Shown here: piece after piece, positions 1 to 8,307 of the stretch | Layout of the letters: each line of letters begins with the position of its first letter | Numbering within the stretch: position 1 is the stretch's first letter | Origin: RGIG4576 sp045656705 | GTDB lineage: Bacteria > Bacteroidota > Bacteroidia > Bacteroidales > Muribaculaceae | DNA length: 31,280 bases | Direction of reading: 5' to 3' | Assembly: GCA_045656705.1 (NCBI GenBank) | Contig: JAZORR010000048.1 | Span: forward strand, 1-31,280 | The notes under the pieces: model-generated | Told to the model about the DNA's origin: nothing | Database searches by the model: none | What the model saw: the letters and a program-made list of their open reading frames with translations, nothing else | Position numbers and translations under genes: made by a program

Positions 1-2
1 AA

Positions 3-104
3 GGTGTGTTTTCGGATATCAAAAGTAAAGTTAGAGTACATAGAGGTATAAGTAAAAATAATCGCAAGAGATTACTAGATGAGTATATTAAAAGGCGCTA
101 TTAA
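3..104 (+). CDS. C-terminal end of a probable transposase (partial)
   Basis: An open frame enters from the left edge and ends at TAA 102-104, giving about 33 residues. The visible tail reads GVFSDIKSKVRVHRGISKNN and then a basic stretch ending RRY. This pattern (G-x-F-x2-IK, then HRG-S plus a short basic tail) resembles the last residues of DDE transposases of the IS256/IS1249-like or ISXO2-like groups. The exact family cannot be fixed from so little. It is followed within 10 bases by a strong hairpin. The rest of the gene lies outside the window, so I cannot say whether it is intact. Confidence 0.4.
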   Translation, partial: GVFSDIKSKVRVHRGISKNNRKRLLDEYIKRRY

Positions 105-110
105 GCGCAA

Positions 111-144
111 ATATTCCCATAGGGGCGCGCACCTATGGGAATAT
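111..144. terminator. 13-bp perfect hairpin after the transposase fragment
   Basis: Arms 111-123 and 132-144 are perfect reverse complements (ATATTCCCATAGG) around an 8-base GC-rich loop. It starts 7 bases after the stop codon. There is no clean T-run directly after it, so it may be a terminator or a transposon-end structure. Confidence 0.5.
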
Positions 145-148
145 CTAT

Positions 149-243
149 CATACTTTTTGTCTACTAAGAGTTTTTCACTCTAATTTCATCCTACTTTTTG
201 TCTACTAAGAGTTTTTCACTCTAATTTCATCCTACTTTTTGTC
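149..243. repeat. 41-bp tandem direct repeat, about 2.3 copies
   Basis: The block starting TACTTTTTGTCTACTAAGAG at 151 recurs at 192 and in part at 233, exactly 41 bases apart. Each full unit contains the small inverted repeat AGAGT-tttttc-ACTCT region. The third copy breaks off at GTCC (240-243), where unrelated sequence begins, so this may mark the edge of the downstream integrated element. No reading frame runs through it. Confidence 0.75.
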
Positions 244-255
244 CAGGTAACCGCG

Positions 256-499
256 TTTAGCATTTCTTATCAATTTGATTTATAATGATTTAGCAATTCT
301 TGTGCTAAATTTTTATAGGGCAATTTAGCATTTGGTAGTATCAAAATAGTGTTGTAACTTTGGTCCACGAAAGGCAAAAATGTACCAAAATTGTACCACA
401 AAGGGGGGGCAAGAAAACCTCGATTTTTGGCGTCCTTTTCGAGGTTGTGATGCAAATTTTAGCAAAGTGTGGTACATTTTTCATCGTGTGTGGTACACA
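256..499. other. Cluster of short repeats upstream of the integrase (possible recombinase arm sites)
   Basis: Two heptamers recur in this non-coding stretch. TTTAGCA occurs at 256-262, 289-295, 324-330 and 458-464, and inverted (TGCTAAA) at 303-309. TGTACCA occurs at 381-387 and 392-398, and inverted (TGGTACA) at 470-476 and 491-497. A separate hairpin has arms 416-422 (AACCTCG) and 440-446. Clusters of short repeats next to an integrase gene are typical of arm-type binding sites of tyrosine recombinases or of operators. The crossover site itself could not be identified. Confidence 0.45.
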
Positions 500-546
500 T
501 TTTTGTGTGCTATAAATCAATTGTTAAACATTAAACAAAAAATACT

Positions 547-1693
547 ATGGCTCTTGAAGCAAGTATCAGAATAATCTTTGACCGTCGCAAGAAAGCGTCC
601 AACAGTAAAAGGGTGCGTTGAAATCGAGGTATATTACAATCGTCAACGCGTGCGCTTCTCTACAGGTGTAAATGTGCTTAAACAACAATGGAGAGGCGGT
701 CAAGTAGTAAACCATTTGGAAGAGACCAAGATGAACGAGCAAATCATCAATCTCTACGATTCTCTTAACGATCGTCTGTCAACCATGCGTCGTCGTGGTA
801 CAATTGACCTTAATCGTCTAAAAGAAGCGAAAGTCGAAGAAGAATGCAAATCGGCTAATTTCCTTGATTGGCTCGAAGAACGCATCTATATGCGTGATGT
901 AAAAGAGTCCACTCGTCGTCAGCATTTCGTAATGCTCAACGAGCTTCGCAAGTTCGGCAAGATAAAAAACTTCCGAGACTTGACCACTCGTAACATAAAA
1001 CTATGGGACGACATGTTGCGTGAGCGTCTTGGCACACAATCAACAGTTCATGGTTACCACAAGAGATTGAAACCATACATTCTTGAAGCCATCCAGCTCG
1101 AACTTATCAATAAGAACCCTTATAATGGTATGAAAATCTCTCGTGGTAAATCAGAGGGCATCAAATATCTCACCGAAGTAGAGCGCAATCGCATTGAGCA
1201 ACTTGAAACATATGGACCGGTAGAAAAGGCTCGTGATATGTTCATCTTCTCTTGTTATACAGGACTTGCATACTCCGACCTTATTCGCGTCAGCCGTGAT
1301 TGTATCTATGAGGAGAATGGCGAGCATTTCATAAGAGACCGTCGCTTGAAAACAAACAATGAGTATACCATTATGCTCTTGCCACCTGCGTATAATATTC
1401 TGCGCAAGTATAACTATGATTTGAATCTCATGTCAAACCAAAAGTGTAACGAATATTTGAAGATTATTGCTCAGCAAGCTGATATCCATATGAACTTGAC
1501 ATTTCATGTCGGTCGACACACTTTCGCCACATGGGCATTATCTAATGGTGTAGACATTGCCACCGTTAAAGATATGCTTGCACACTCAAGCATAGAAATG
1601 ACCATAAACTACGCAAAGGTCCTAAACAAACAGGTTGTGGACGGATTCAGTCTGCTCAAAAGCAAATCGTCGTTTGCATATAATCGCAAATAA
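547..1693 (+). CDS. Tyrosine recombinase (integrase), apparently frameshifted near the N terminus
   Basis: Site-specific recombinase of the phage-integrase family, expected to integrate and excise the element to its right. The catalytic domain is complete: HVGRH gives H310 and R313, LAHSS gives H336 and NYAKV gives nucleophile Y345 (numbering from a TTG at 578). The first catalytic Arg position reads TGLAYSDL, with Ala231 in place of Arg, a loss known in Bacteroidetes integrases such as IntDOT. The natural start is ATG 547, after an A-rich leader. Its frame begins MALEASIRIIFDRRKKASNSK and then hits TGA at 619; the rest continues in the +1 frame from about 608 (KGCVEIEVYYN). Removing one base from the A/G run 607-613 restores a normal arm-binding N terminus. 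Without a shift, only the TTG at 578 would start the long frame, and it lacks start-site context. Possible causes are a real mutation, programmed slippage or an assembly error. Confidence 0.85.
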
Positions 1694-1716
1694 ACTCTAT
1701 ACACATATATAAAAGT

Positions 1717-1752
1717 AAAAAGGATAGCTCACAATCATGAGTTATCCTTTTT
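1717..1752. terminator. Bidirectional terminator between integrase and repressor
   Basis: A 14-bp stem (1717-1730 with 1739-1752, one G-T pair) has an 8-base loop and is flanked by A-run and T-run. It lies between two converging genes and would end transcription from both. Confidence 0.85.
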
Positions 1753-1797
1753 GTTATTATTTGACGAGAATTTACTTTTTACACTGTACAAAGTGTA

Positions 1798-2268
1798 TCA
1801 AAACGGAAGTTCATCAGAAATCCCACTTGGCAGACCTAATTCCTTTCGGAACTTTTCATTCTCAGCTCGTAGCTTTTCATTCTCCGAACGCAATATTGAA
1901 ATCTCAGCAATTTGCTTACCAATTAATTCCATTGTCGTTCTCATAAGTTCTCCCGTATTAATTTTTGTTTCCTCAAGAATCTTGAAATTAGACATCGCTA
2001 TTGTTACCTCATTAGCATTATCTTGTTTTTGAGGAAGAATCATTTCCCCTTCTCCAGTACGCACCCATTCAGGATTTAGTCTCTGATCAATGCTACATAA
2101 GGCAGTTATAAACCTCTTTGTGATTGGAGATTTATTATTGAGGGCTTGGGACAATACACAATGATTGTAACCCATCAACTCAGCGACTCCTTTTTGAGAT
2201 TTAGCTATGCGATTATAAATCAACCAATTTATAACACTCTTAACGCGTTCTGCATTTTCTTGAGCCAT
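1798..2268 (-). CDS. HTH repressor-like regulator with C-terminal coiled coil
   Basis: A 156-residue protein. Residues 1-75 look like a helix-turn-helix domain of the Cro/XRE type: KSQKGVAELMGYNHCVLSQA fits a turn, recognition helix and the following ALNNKSPIT loop. DQRLNPEWVRTGEGEMI is the tail often seen after such domains in Bacteroidetes prophage regulators. Residues 110-145 are heptad-rich (ILRSENEKLRAENEKFRKEL), a clear coiled coil for dimerisation. The gene is divergent from the excisionase-like gene at 2498. The 230-bp gap holds promoters for both directions and palindromes, so it probably acts as the lysogeny-type switch of the element. No peptidase domain is present, so release would not be by LexA-like self-cleavage. 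Confidence 0.75.
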   Translation of the reverse strand: MAQENAERVKSVINWLIYNRIAKSQKGVAELMGYNHCVLSQALNNKSPITKRFITALCSIDQRLNPEWVRTGEGEMILPQKQDNANEVTIAMSNFKILEETKINTGELMRTTMELIGKQIAEISILRSENEKLRAENEKFRKELGLPSGISDELPF

Positions 2269-2340
2269 ATCGTTAGTTTTGTGTTTACATAGGTCGGTTT
2301 GCTAAAAATGCAAACACAACCAAATTTAATGTTGGATATA

Positions 2341-2372
2341 TTTGTTTTTAGTTTGTCTTTACATTAATTTTG
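2341..2372 (+). promoter_or_regulatory. Rightward promoter for the early genes
   Basis: TTTG at 2341-2344, a 20-base spacer and TAATTTTG at 2365-2372 match the Bacteroides -33/-7 consensus. Transcription would start near 2380, just before the palindrome at 2383, and run into the genes from 2498. Confidence 0.6.
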
Positions 2373-2382
2373 TCGGCGAAAT

Positions 2383-2399
2383 ACTAAACAATGTTTAGT
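2383..2399. promoter_or_regulatory. Palindromic operator candidate
   Basis: ACTAAACA, one centre base, then TGTTTAGT form a perfect 17-bp palindrome between the two divergent promoters. A second overlapping dyad pairs 2382-2388 with 2404-2410 (TACTAAA/TTTAGTA). A further dyad, GTTTGC/GCAAAC, lies at 2297-2302 and 2310-2315. These are good candidates for repressor binding; binding at 2383 would cover both start sites. Confidence 0.55.
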
Positions 2400-2419
2400 G
2401 TAATTTAGTATTAGCGATG

Positions 2420-2450
2420 CAAAGGTAAAGAATATACCTAAACAAACCAA
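2420..2450 (-). promoter_or_regulatory. Leftward promoter for the repressor gene
   Basis: On the minus strand TTG (2450-2448) is followed by 20 bases and a perfect -7 element TACCTTTG (2427-2420). The predicted leader to ATG 2268 is about 145 bases and crosses the operator palindrome. Confidence 0.5.
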
Positions 2451-2497
2451 CATTTTTTAGAAAAAATAGTCTGTAAAATATAAATAAATCAAATGCT

Positions 2498-2758
2498 ATG
2501 GATACATCTGCAAAGAATGAGATACTAAAAGAAATTAAGAAGCTATCGAGCAAGGTCGAAAGGCTTCGTCAGCAAATTCAAGAGGAAACTAAACGGAGTG
2601 ACCGATTGATAACAGTGCAAGAGGCAGCGAAACTTCTCGGAGTATCAGAATATACTGTTCGCCAAGAAATTCGTGCCGGAAACCTAAAAGCTCAACGCCC
2701 CAAGAACGCAAGAGCATATAAAATATCGTATTCTGAAATTATTAAACTTATATCTTAA
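2498..2758 (+). CDS. Excisionase-like DNA-binding protein (MerR-type HTH)
   Basis: An 86-residue protein. Residues 1-35 are charged and probably helical (KEIKKLSSKVERLRQQI). Residues 38-86 form the small winged HTH common to excisionases: LITVQEAAKLLGVSEYTVRQ, then IRAGNLKAQRP and a final AYKISYSEIIKLI. This HTH_17-like fold marks proteins that help the integrase excise an element or regulate it. It is the first gene rightward from the divergent promoter region, and the next gene starts one base after its stop, so the two are probably translated together. Excision factor is the likelier role; a regulator cannot be excluded. Confidence 0.75.
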   Translation: MDTSAKNEILKEIKKLSSKVERLRQQIQEETKRSDRLITVQEAAKLLGVSEYTVRQEIRAGNLKAQRPKNARAYKISYSEIIKLIS

Positions 2759-2759
2759 C

Positions 2760-3101
2760 ATGACAATGACATCATTCGCGCAAGCCAATCAAACTGCTAC
2801 TGATAATATTGTAGCTAACGAATCAACAACTGAGAATAATATTGTAAATAAAACAAATACCACTATGTACACAACTAGAGAAATAAAAGAAATTGAATCT
2901 AAGATTCTGTATGACATCGTTCATGCAATGCCCTATGTTGACCGTAAGTATTTCATCGCTAAAATAGTTGAGAAATGCGATGTGCCACGCCGTCACTTCT
3001 ACAATTGGCAAGATGGCTATGCTCGCATTCCAACCTTTGCGAAAAAGGTTATCGAGATGATTGTAGGTCGCCCATTGTTCGAAGCAACCAGTGGCATGTA
3101 A
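2760..3101 (+). CDS. Small protein with possible HTH, unknown function
   Basis: 113 residues, not recognised with confidence. The first 37 residues are rich in Asn and Thr and look disordered. A later Met (MYTTREIKEIESK, codon at 2865) could be the true start of the folded part. The C-terminal half reads KCDVPRRHFYNWQDGYARIP and then a helical stretch ending EMIVGRP. This resembles short Cro-like helix-turn-helix modules (C-x-V-x-R-x3-YNW-x2-G). Its place between the excisionase-like gene and the primase suggests an early regulator or replication helper; this is inference. Confidence 0.5.
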   Translation: MTMTSFAQANQTATDNIVANESTTENNIVNKTNTTMYTTREIKEIESKILYDIVHAMPYVDRKYFIAKIVEKCDVPRRHFYNWQDGYARIPTFAKKVIEMIVGRPLFEATSGM

Positions 3102-3139
3102 TCGCCAACAGATTAGTTAATCTTAATCTATTTTGAACT

Positions 3140-6100
3140 ATGATAGCAGAATCTGTTATACAACAAATTCACGACCTTGATATAGCCACTGTAATTGGTG
3201 GCTATGTCGCCCTAAAACACAAAGGTCGCTACTATGAATGCTGTTGTCCGTTCCATAATGAAAAGACACCTTCTTTTAAGGTTGATTCAGCAAAAGGCAA
3301 ATGGTATTGCTATGGCTCTTGTCAAGAAGGTGGCGATGCTATCGCTTTCGTTATGAAATACAACAACTGCTCATTCTATGAAGCAGTAAAGGCCATTGCT
3401 CATAATCATGGTATCACATACGAAGAGATAGAGCAATCATCAGAAGATGAAACAAAATCTCGCAAGCGCGAGGCTATGTTCTCAGCCAACGCTTTAGCTC
3501 AAGAATTTTTCGTAAAATCCTTTAACGAAGCAAACCAAGAAGCTAAAAACGCTCGTGAGTATGCTTATAATCGTTGGAATAAATCATTCGTTAATGAAAC
3601 CTGCATTGGCTTTGCTTCTAATTCATGGAATGGTCTGCTTAACTTTGCCAAAAGCAAAGGAGCTTCACTTGATATTCTTGAAGAACTTTCATTGATTCGC
3701 AAGTCGGAGCAAAAAAAATATTACGATTTCTTTCGTGGTCGTCTCACTATTCCAATTCGAGACAGATTTAATCGTGTTATTGGATTCACGGCACGCGACC
3801 TTACCAATGCTAAAGATACCCCTAAATACCTTAACTCTGCTGAGTCGCCTTTATTTCATAAGGCAGAATCTCTGTTTGGCATAGATACCGCAATTCGTCA
3901 AGCACGCAAAGATGATAAAATGTATCTTGTAGAGGGAGCCCCTGATGCATTGCGTTTGCATTCTATCGGCGTACTAAACACCGTTGCATCTTTAGGTGGA
4001 GCATGGAGTGATTATCAGTTTGAATTACTGAAAAAGCTCGTGACTAATATATGCTTTATCCCAGACGCAGACCAGCCTAAAGATAGTGCTATTATTGGTG
4101 CCGGATATTCGTTTGTTATTAAGAACGGCAAAGAAGCCCTTAAAAAAGGAATCTCTGTGTCGGTAATTAACATTCCCCTCGAAGAAGACGGCTCTAAACA
4201 AGACCCTGATACCTATTTTAAGGATATTAACGATTTTCGTTCTGCCAAAGAAATGGATTTTGTTATTTGGTATGCAACTCTATGTTATTCCAAGTCGTTA
4301 TCTGTTGCCAAGCGCACCGAGATCGTGCAAGAGATAGCACAGCTCGTCGCTCTCTACAAGAATCCGGTAAAGGAAGAAATGCTTATCGATGAGCTTGGCA
4401 TGTTGTTCGGTCAAAAGAGTCTTTGGAATACTGCCATTAAAGAGGCTTGTAAAGCTAATCAAGACAACGACAAGCAATCAAGTGCAAAGACTCTTGATCG
4501 TGATTCGTATGCCAAATATGGTTTCTTTGTAGATAACAACCGTTATTTCTCTATCGGCAGAGATGGCGATGAAGTCCAATGGAGCAACTTCATTCTTGAG
4601 CCAATGTTACATATCAAAGACGCTATTAATCCCAAGCGAATCTATCGTATTATAAACACATTTGGCAAGTCTGAATTGATTGAGTTCAAGCAAGAAGAAC
4701 TCGTATCAATAGCTAAGTTTAAGCACGCTATCGAGGGGCGTGGCAATTTCCTTTGGATGACAACTGAAAGCAATCATACAAAGCTAAAACAGTTTCTCTA
4801 TGAGAATACTGACACGGCAATAGAAATTACACAACTTGGTTATAACGAGAATGGCTTCTTTGTTTTTGGCAATGGTATATTCTACAATGACCAATGGTAT
4901 CCTGTGGACGATAATGGTGTTGTTCGTCTTCCTAATGGCGAAAACTACTACTTACCTGCGTTCAGCAGTATTTGGAGCAGTTATCCTAAACTCTATCGTT
5001 GGGAGCGTAAGTTTATCCACCAATCGCTGAATGGCATTTCATTCTACGATTTTTGCAATCACATTATTACTGTGTTTGGTGAAAACGGAATGGTGGGAAT
5101 CTGTTACTATCTCGCTTCGCTTTTTCGTGATGTCATTTACAAGCACACTCAGCATTTTCCAATGCTTAATCTGTTTGGACCGAAAGGCACGGGCAAATCA
5201 GAATTAGGGCACTGTTTGATGTCATTCTTTGTAGCAAAGAATGAAGCTCCGAATATAGAAAATTCTACTATCGCAGCTCTTGCCTCGGTGGTGGAACAGA
5301 CAGCCAATGCTCTTGTTCATCTTGACGAGTTCAAAAATGACATTGACTTGCGTAAGCGAGAGTTCTTGAAAGGGCTTTGGGACGGAACCGGTCGTACCAA
5401 GATGAATATGGATAACGACAAGAAAAAAGAAACAACCCAAGTGGATAGTGGAGTAATTATTAGTGGTCAAGAAATGGCAACTGCCGATGTGGCTCTTTTC
5501 TCTCGTATGCTTTTTCTTGAGTTCAATAATTGCGAGTTCTCTAAAGAACAACAGCGTCGTTTTGACAAACTCAAAGAGATCCGTCAAAAAGGCTGTACTC
5601 ATATTACACTTGAGATGCTTCGCTTTCGTGAAAAGTTTTGTTTGGAGTTCTCACAAAACTATCGTGAGGCTACTAAGGAGTTACAGAATGCCACTGATGG
5701 CAAAATGGTTGAAACTCGCAATTTGATGAACTGGGTTATTCCTCTTGCTGCATTTCGTACGCTCAAACAAGTTTTGAATGTACCTTTCTCATACGATAAA
5801 CTTTTTGACTCTGTCGTTAAGTTTATGCTTAATCAAAATGAAAAATGCAAACGCAATAATGATGTGGCTCAGTTTTGGGGTATTCTTAATTACCTTAAAG
5901 CCGACGGTCTCATCTTTAATGACGCCGACTATAAGGTCAAGTCTTATTCAAAGATGTCGTTTGATAAGCCTAAAGGTTCGCAAGAATTTGCAAAACTCAC
6001 GCCTATTCTGTTGCTTCGTAAGAGTCGTATTTTCATGCTCTACAAAAAGCAAGGCCGTTCAGCCGGTGATGTAACCATTCCCGAAGCGTCACTTCTATAT

Positions 6101-6376
6101 TATTTGGAGAATAGCAAAGGTTATCTTGGTACGAAACGATCGGTGCGATTTAAGCAGATTTCATCTAATGGATTAAACCAGGTTACAACAATTGACGGCA
6201 AGGTAAAGGAAACCTCATGCACTGAACCTGCTCTTTGTTTTGATTACTCGGTGCTTAAAGATCTTTATGAATTAAGTCTTGAAGTAGAAACTGCCGACAT
6301 TAACGATGACATCGAAGAGGAAGCACTTCCTATAAATGACACTAATACCATGATAGAAGCAGAATTTCCATTCTAA
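3140..6376 (+). CDS. Primase-helicase fusion (CHC2 zinc finger, TOPRIM, P-loop ATPase)
   Basis: 1078 residues. The N terminus carries a DnaG-type zinc finger: C36-P-F-H39, KTPSF, then C57 and C61, followed by GGDAIAFVM. The TOPRIM catalytic core follows, with YLVEGAPDAL around residues 262-271 (E265) and FIPDADQ around 306-312 (D309, D311). A large C-terminal part holds a Walker A motif GPKGTGKS at 680-687, a Walker B-like ALVHLDEF some 50 residues later, and ISGQEM. It should make RNA primers and unwind DNA for autonomous replication. Fused primase-helicases of this type are known from P4-like satellites and integrative elements. It is the last gene before a strong terminator and an iteron-rich stretch, fitting a replicon of its own. 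Confidence 0.88.
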   Translation: MIAESVIQQIHDLDIATVIGGYVALKHKGRYYECCCPFHNEKTPSFKVDSAKGKWYCYGSCQEGGDAIAFVMKYNNCSFYEAVKAIAHNHGITYEEIEQSSEDETKSRKREAMFSANALAQEFFVKSFNEANQEAKNAREYAYNRWNKSFVNETCIGFASNSWNGLLNFAKSKGASLDILEELSLIRKSEQKKYYDFFRGRLTIPIRDRFNRVIGFTARDLTNAKDTPKYLNSAESPLFHKAESLFGIDTAIRQARKDDKMYLVEGAPDALRLHSIGVLNTVASLGGAWSDYQFELLKKLVTNICFIPDADQPKDSAIIGAGYSFVIKNGKEALKKGISVSVINIPLEEDGSKQDPDTYFKDINDFRSAKEMDFVIWYATLCYSKSLSVAKRTEIVQEIAQLVALYKNPVKEEMLIDELGMLFGQKSLWNTAIKEACKANQDNDKQSSAKTLDRDSYAKYGFFVDNNRYFSIGRDGDEVQWSNFILEPMLHIKDAINPKRIYRIINTFGKSELIEFKQEELVSIAKFKHAIEGRGNFLWMTTESNHTKLKQFLYENTDTAIEITQLGYNENGFFVFGNGIFYNDQWYPVDDNGVVRLPNGENYYLPAFSSIWSSYPKLYRWERKFIHQSLNGISFYDFCNHIITVFGENGMVGICYYLASLFRDVIYKHTQHFPMLNLFGPKGTGKSELGHCLMSFFVAKNEAPNIENSTIAALASVVEQTANALVHLDEFKNDIDLRKREFLKGLWDGTGRTKMNMDNDKKKETTQVDSGVIISGQEMATADVALFSRMLFLEFNNCEFSKEQQRRFDKLKEIRQKGCTHITLEMLRFREKFCLEFSQNYREATKELQNATDGKMVETRNLMNWVIPLAAFRTLKQVLNVPFSYDKLFDSVVKFMLNQNEKCKRNNDVAQFWGILNYLKADGLIFNDADYKVKSYSKMSFDKPKGSQEFAKLTPILLLRKSRIFMLYKKQGRSAGDVTIPEASLLYYLENSKGYLGTKRSVRFKQISSNGLNQVTTIDGKVKETSCTEPALCFDYSVLKDLYELSLEVETADINDDIEEEALPINDTNTMIEAEFPF

Positions 6377-6402
6377 TAACAATTTGTCTCCATTCTTTAT
6401 TT

Positions 6403-6432
6403 GAGGGTACTCTTCGGAGTATCCTCTTTTTT
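6403..6432 (+). terminator. Rho-independent terminator after the primase-helicase gene
   Basis: A 10-bp stem (6403-6412 with 6417-6426, one G-T pair) is closed by a stable TTCG tetraloop and followed by six T (6427-6432). Confidence 0.92.
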
Positions 6433-6475
6433 GCCTAAAAAACACAATTTTGCGTTCTCAAAAGCCGATTTTTAA

Positions 6476-6691
6476 TGCAACATATGACAACATTGCTACA
6501 ACGCTGATTTATATCACTTTACAACGCAACTTTCTGCTGCACGAATACAACACGATGCAACATTTATCAATTATTAGAAATCTATTGCAACAAATGACAA
6601 CAAATATAGTATAACGCTGTATAATCCTGATTGCATAATGTGCTATATTTCAATGCTTTAATAATTTATTGCAAATGTTGCAGTTGTTGCA
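6476..6691. repeat. TGCAACA iterons in an AT-rich stretch (possible replication origin)
   Basis: TGCAACA occurs at 6476, 6556 and 6586, and inverted (TGTTGCA) at 6676-6682 and 6685-6691. Two forward copies belong to a longer near-identical 17-mer: TGCAACATATGACAACA at 6476 and TGCAACAAATGACAACA at 6586. The stretch lies just after the primase-helicase gene and contains no gene. Satellite replicons such as P4 use repeated sites like this for their alpha-type primase. From 6692 to 6985 I see no gene, only a short TGACA/TGTCA dyad; the right edge of the element may be there. Confidence 0.5.
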
Positions 6692-6985
6692 ACGATATTT
6701 ATCCCACTTTTGGCAATTCTTTTTCTTGTTTTGAGAAAAATCTTGTTTGACATGTTTTGCCTGTCATAAAAATAGAGGTCGTGGCGATGCATAATTAGCA
6801 CACATCAATAACAAAAGGCGTCATCATTAACTATCCATATAAATCTTTTCATATAATCACTCTTTCCTAACATAACAACACTCGCACCTATCAGTTAGAA
6901 ATATTTCCCAATTCACAATTTACACTTAGACTTTTGGGCTTGAGAGCATTCGAGGTGCTAACTTATTGCTATAGTTTTCTATGAT

Positions 6986-8281
6986 TTAAGGGAATAAAAT
7001 AGTGAAGCGAGTGATATTATCGCTGCCTGTAAATAGCGAGAAAGCACAATGATGCCGCACCAATATTTCTCGCACAAACATCAACCCGACTCCTTGCCCC
7101 GAAGGTTTTGTTGTAAAGAACGGACTGAACAGATTCTTTTCTGTTTCTTCATTTATGCCTTTTCCTGTATCAGCAATTTCAAGAGTGACTTTCTTTTTCA
7201 CAATTGATGTAGTCACATATATGTTTCCATTTTCCCCTATGCTTTCTACAGCATTCTTCACGATATTTTGCAATGCTTGTTCAAAAAGCGGTACGTCAAG
7301 CTTCACGCTTGTATCTTCATCGCAACAATTTACGTGTAACTTTATATTCCGTTCTCCACAATAGGCTTGGAAGAATACCGACGAGCGTTCTATCACATCA
7401 TTAAGCAACACTTCTTTCAATGCAGCCTCAGGAATTTTCACCACATTCGACAGATTTGTAATAAAAGCACTCATCTTCGAGCTTCGTTCCACGCACACCT
7501 GCATCATTTCTCTCACATCTTCGGCATCTCCCATTTGTTCTAACACCGAATCCACTGTATCGATAGCAGCCGTCAATCCTGCAACAGTGTTATTAACCTC
7601 GTGAGCCATAATACGAATTACTTTTTCGTAAGCATTCTTTTCGGCTTTCATCATTTCATCAGTAAGCGACTCAATTAGATAAAATGGGTGGGGAACTCCG
7701 CTATCCACAAACGAATGCTTTGAACAGCGATAAATCATAGAATTTCTTGTGCGTACAGTCGAAGCCTCACCTTGTTTCAATTTCAACAAATCTTGAGCCA
7801 ATGGCGAACGTAATTCATCAAGTCTCACCCCCAATGCATCATCTGTATCAAGCATTTTCAGCGAAGCCGAGTTAGCAAGTATTATTTTGCTATCGCTATT
7901 CATCATAATCACCCCCATAGGCGAACATTCAATAAGCAGATTAAGCAAGTGATTCTGTTCTTGATTTTTCAATCGTTCGCTTCGCAACTGTGTAAGCATT
8001 GTATTGAATAGATCAACAATTTTATCAGCTTCATAATGCCCTCGCTTCGCAAGCTTACTGCTAAAATCCTGTTCCTTTAGAAGATCAAAACCGGTAGTAA
8101 GCGAATCTATCGGCTTCATCACCTTATGATAAAAGTAAAACAAAAAAGCAATATTCATCACAGTAAGGGCTTCCACAACATAAAATGCAGTGCTTCGCAC
8201 ATCGAAACTGAATGCAAGCATCACAGCCCACACCGACAGTTGAAGAACAGCCAATATTATGAAAAAATATCGCAATCTCAC
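6986..8281 (-). CDS. Sensor histidine kinase of an NtrC-type two-component pair
   Basis: 431 residues. Two membrane segments lie near the N terminus (about 5-25 and 32-52) with almost no periplasmic loop, so it probably senses a membrane or cytoplasmic cue. A HAMP-like linker and PAS-like region (SPMGVIMMNSDSKIILANSA) follow. The phosphoacceptor is H227 in RIMAHEVNNT. The ATPase part shows EQALQNIVKNAVESI (N box), ADTGKGI and PSGQGVGLMF. It starts with GTG at 8281 behind a purine-rich GGAGAGAGGAG, 26 bases after the regulator's stop. It should phosphorylate the regulator encoded just upstream, which in turn probably controls the efflux operon beyond it. Confidence 0.9.
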   Translation of the reverse strand: MRLRYFFIILAVLQLSVWAVMLAFSFDVRSTAFYVVEALTVMNIAFLFYFYHKVMKPIDSLTTGFDLLKEQDFSSKLAKRGHYEADKIVDLFNTMLTQLRSERLKNQEQNHLLNLLIECSPMGVIMMNSDSKIILANSASLKMLDTDDALGVRLDELRSPLAQDLLKLKQGEASTVRTRNSMIYRCSKHSFVDSGVPHPFYLIESLTDEMMKAEKNAYEKVIRIMAHEVNNTVAGLTAAIDTVDSVLEQMGDAEDVREMMQVCVERSSKMSAFITNLSNVVKIPEAALKEVLLNDVIERSSVFFQAYCGERNIKLHVNCCDEDTSVKLDVPLFEQALQNIVKNAVESIGENGNIYVTTSIVKKKVTLEIADTGKGINEETEKNLFSPFFTTKPSGQGVGLMFVREILVRHHCAFSLFTGSDNITRFTILFP

Positions 8282-8307
8282 AACTCCAAGCTCCTCTCTC
8301 CTAATTT

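Noticed and set aside
402..409. Run of seven G upstream of the integrase as a phase-variation tract
   Set aside because: It is not in a reading frame or promoter spacer that it could switch.
5222..5602. Minus-strand open frame of 126 codons inside the primase-helicase gene
   Set aside because: It lies opposite a strongly conserved ATPase domain, with no start context or family pattern.
436..6960. Shared octamer TTCGAGGT at about 439-446 and 6952-6959 as an att core
   Set aside because: Eight bases only, with no similarity around them; the left copy is part of a hairpin.
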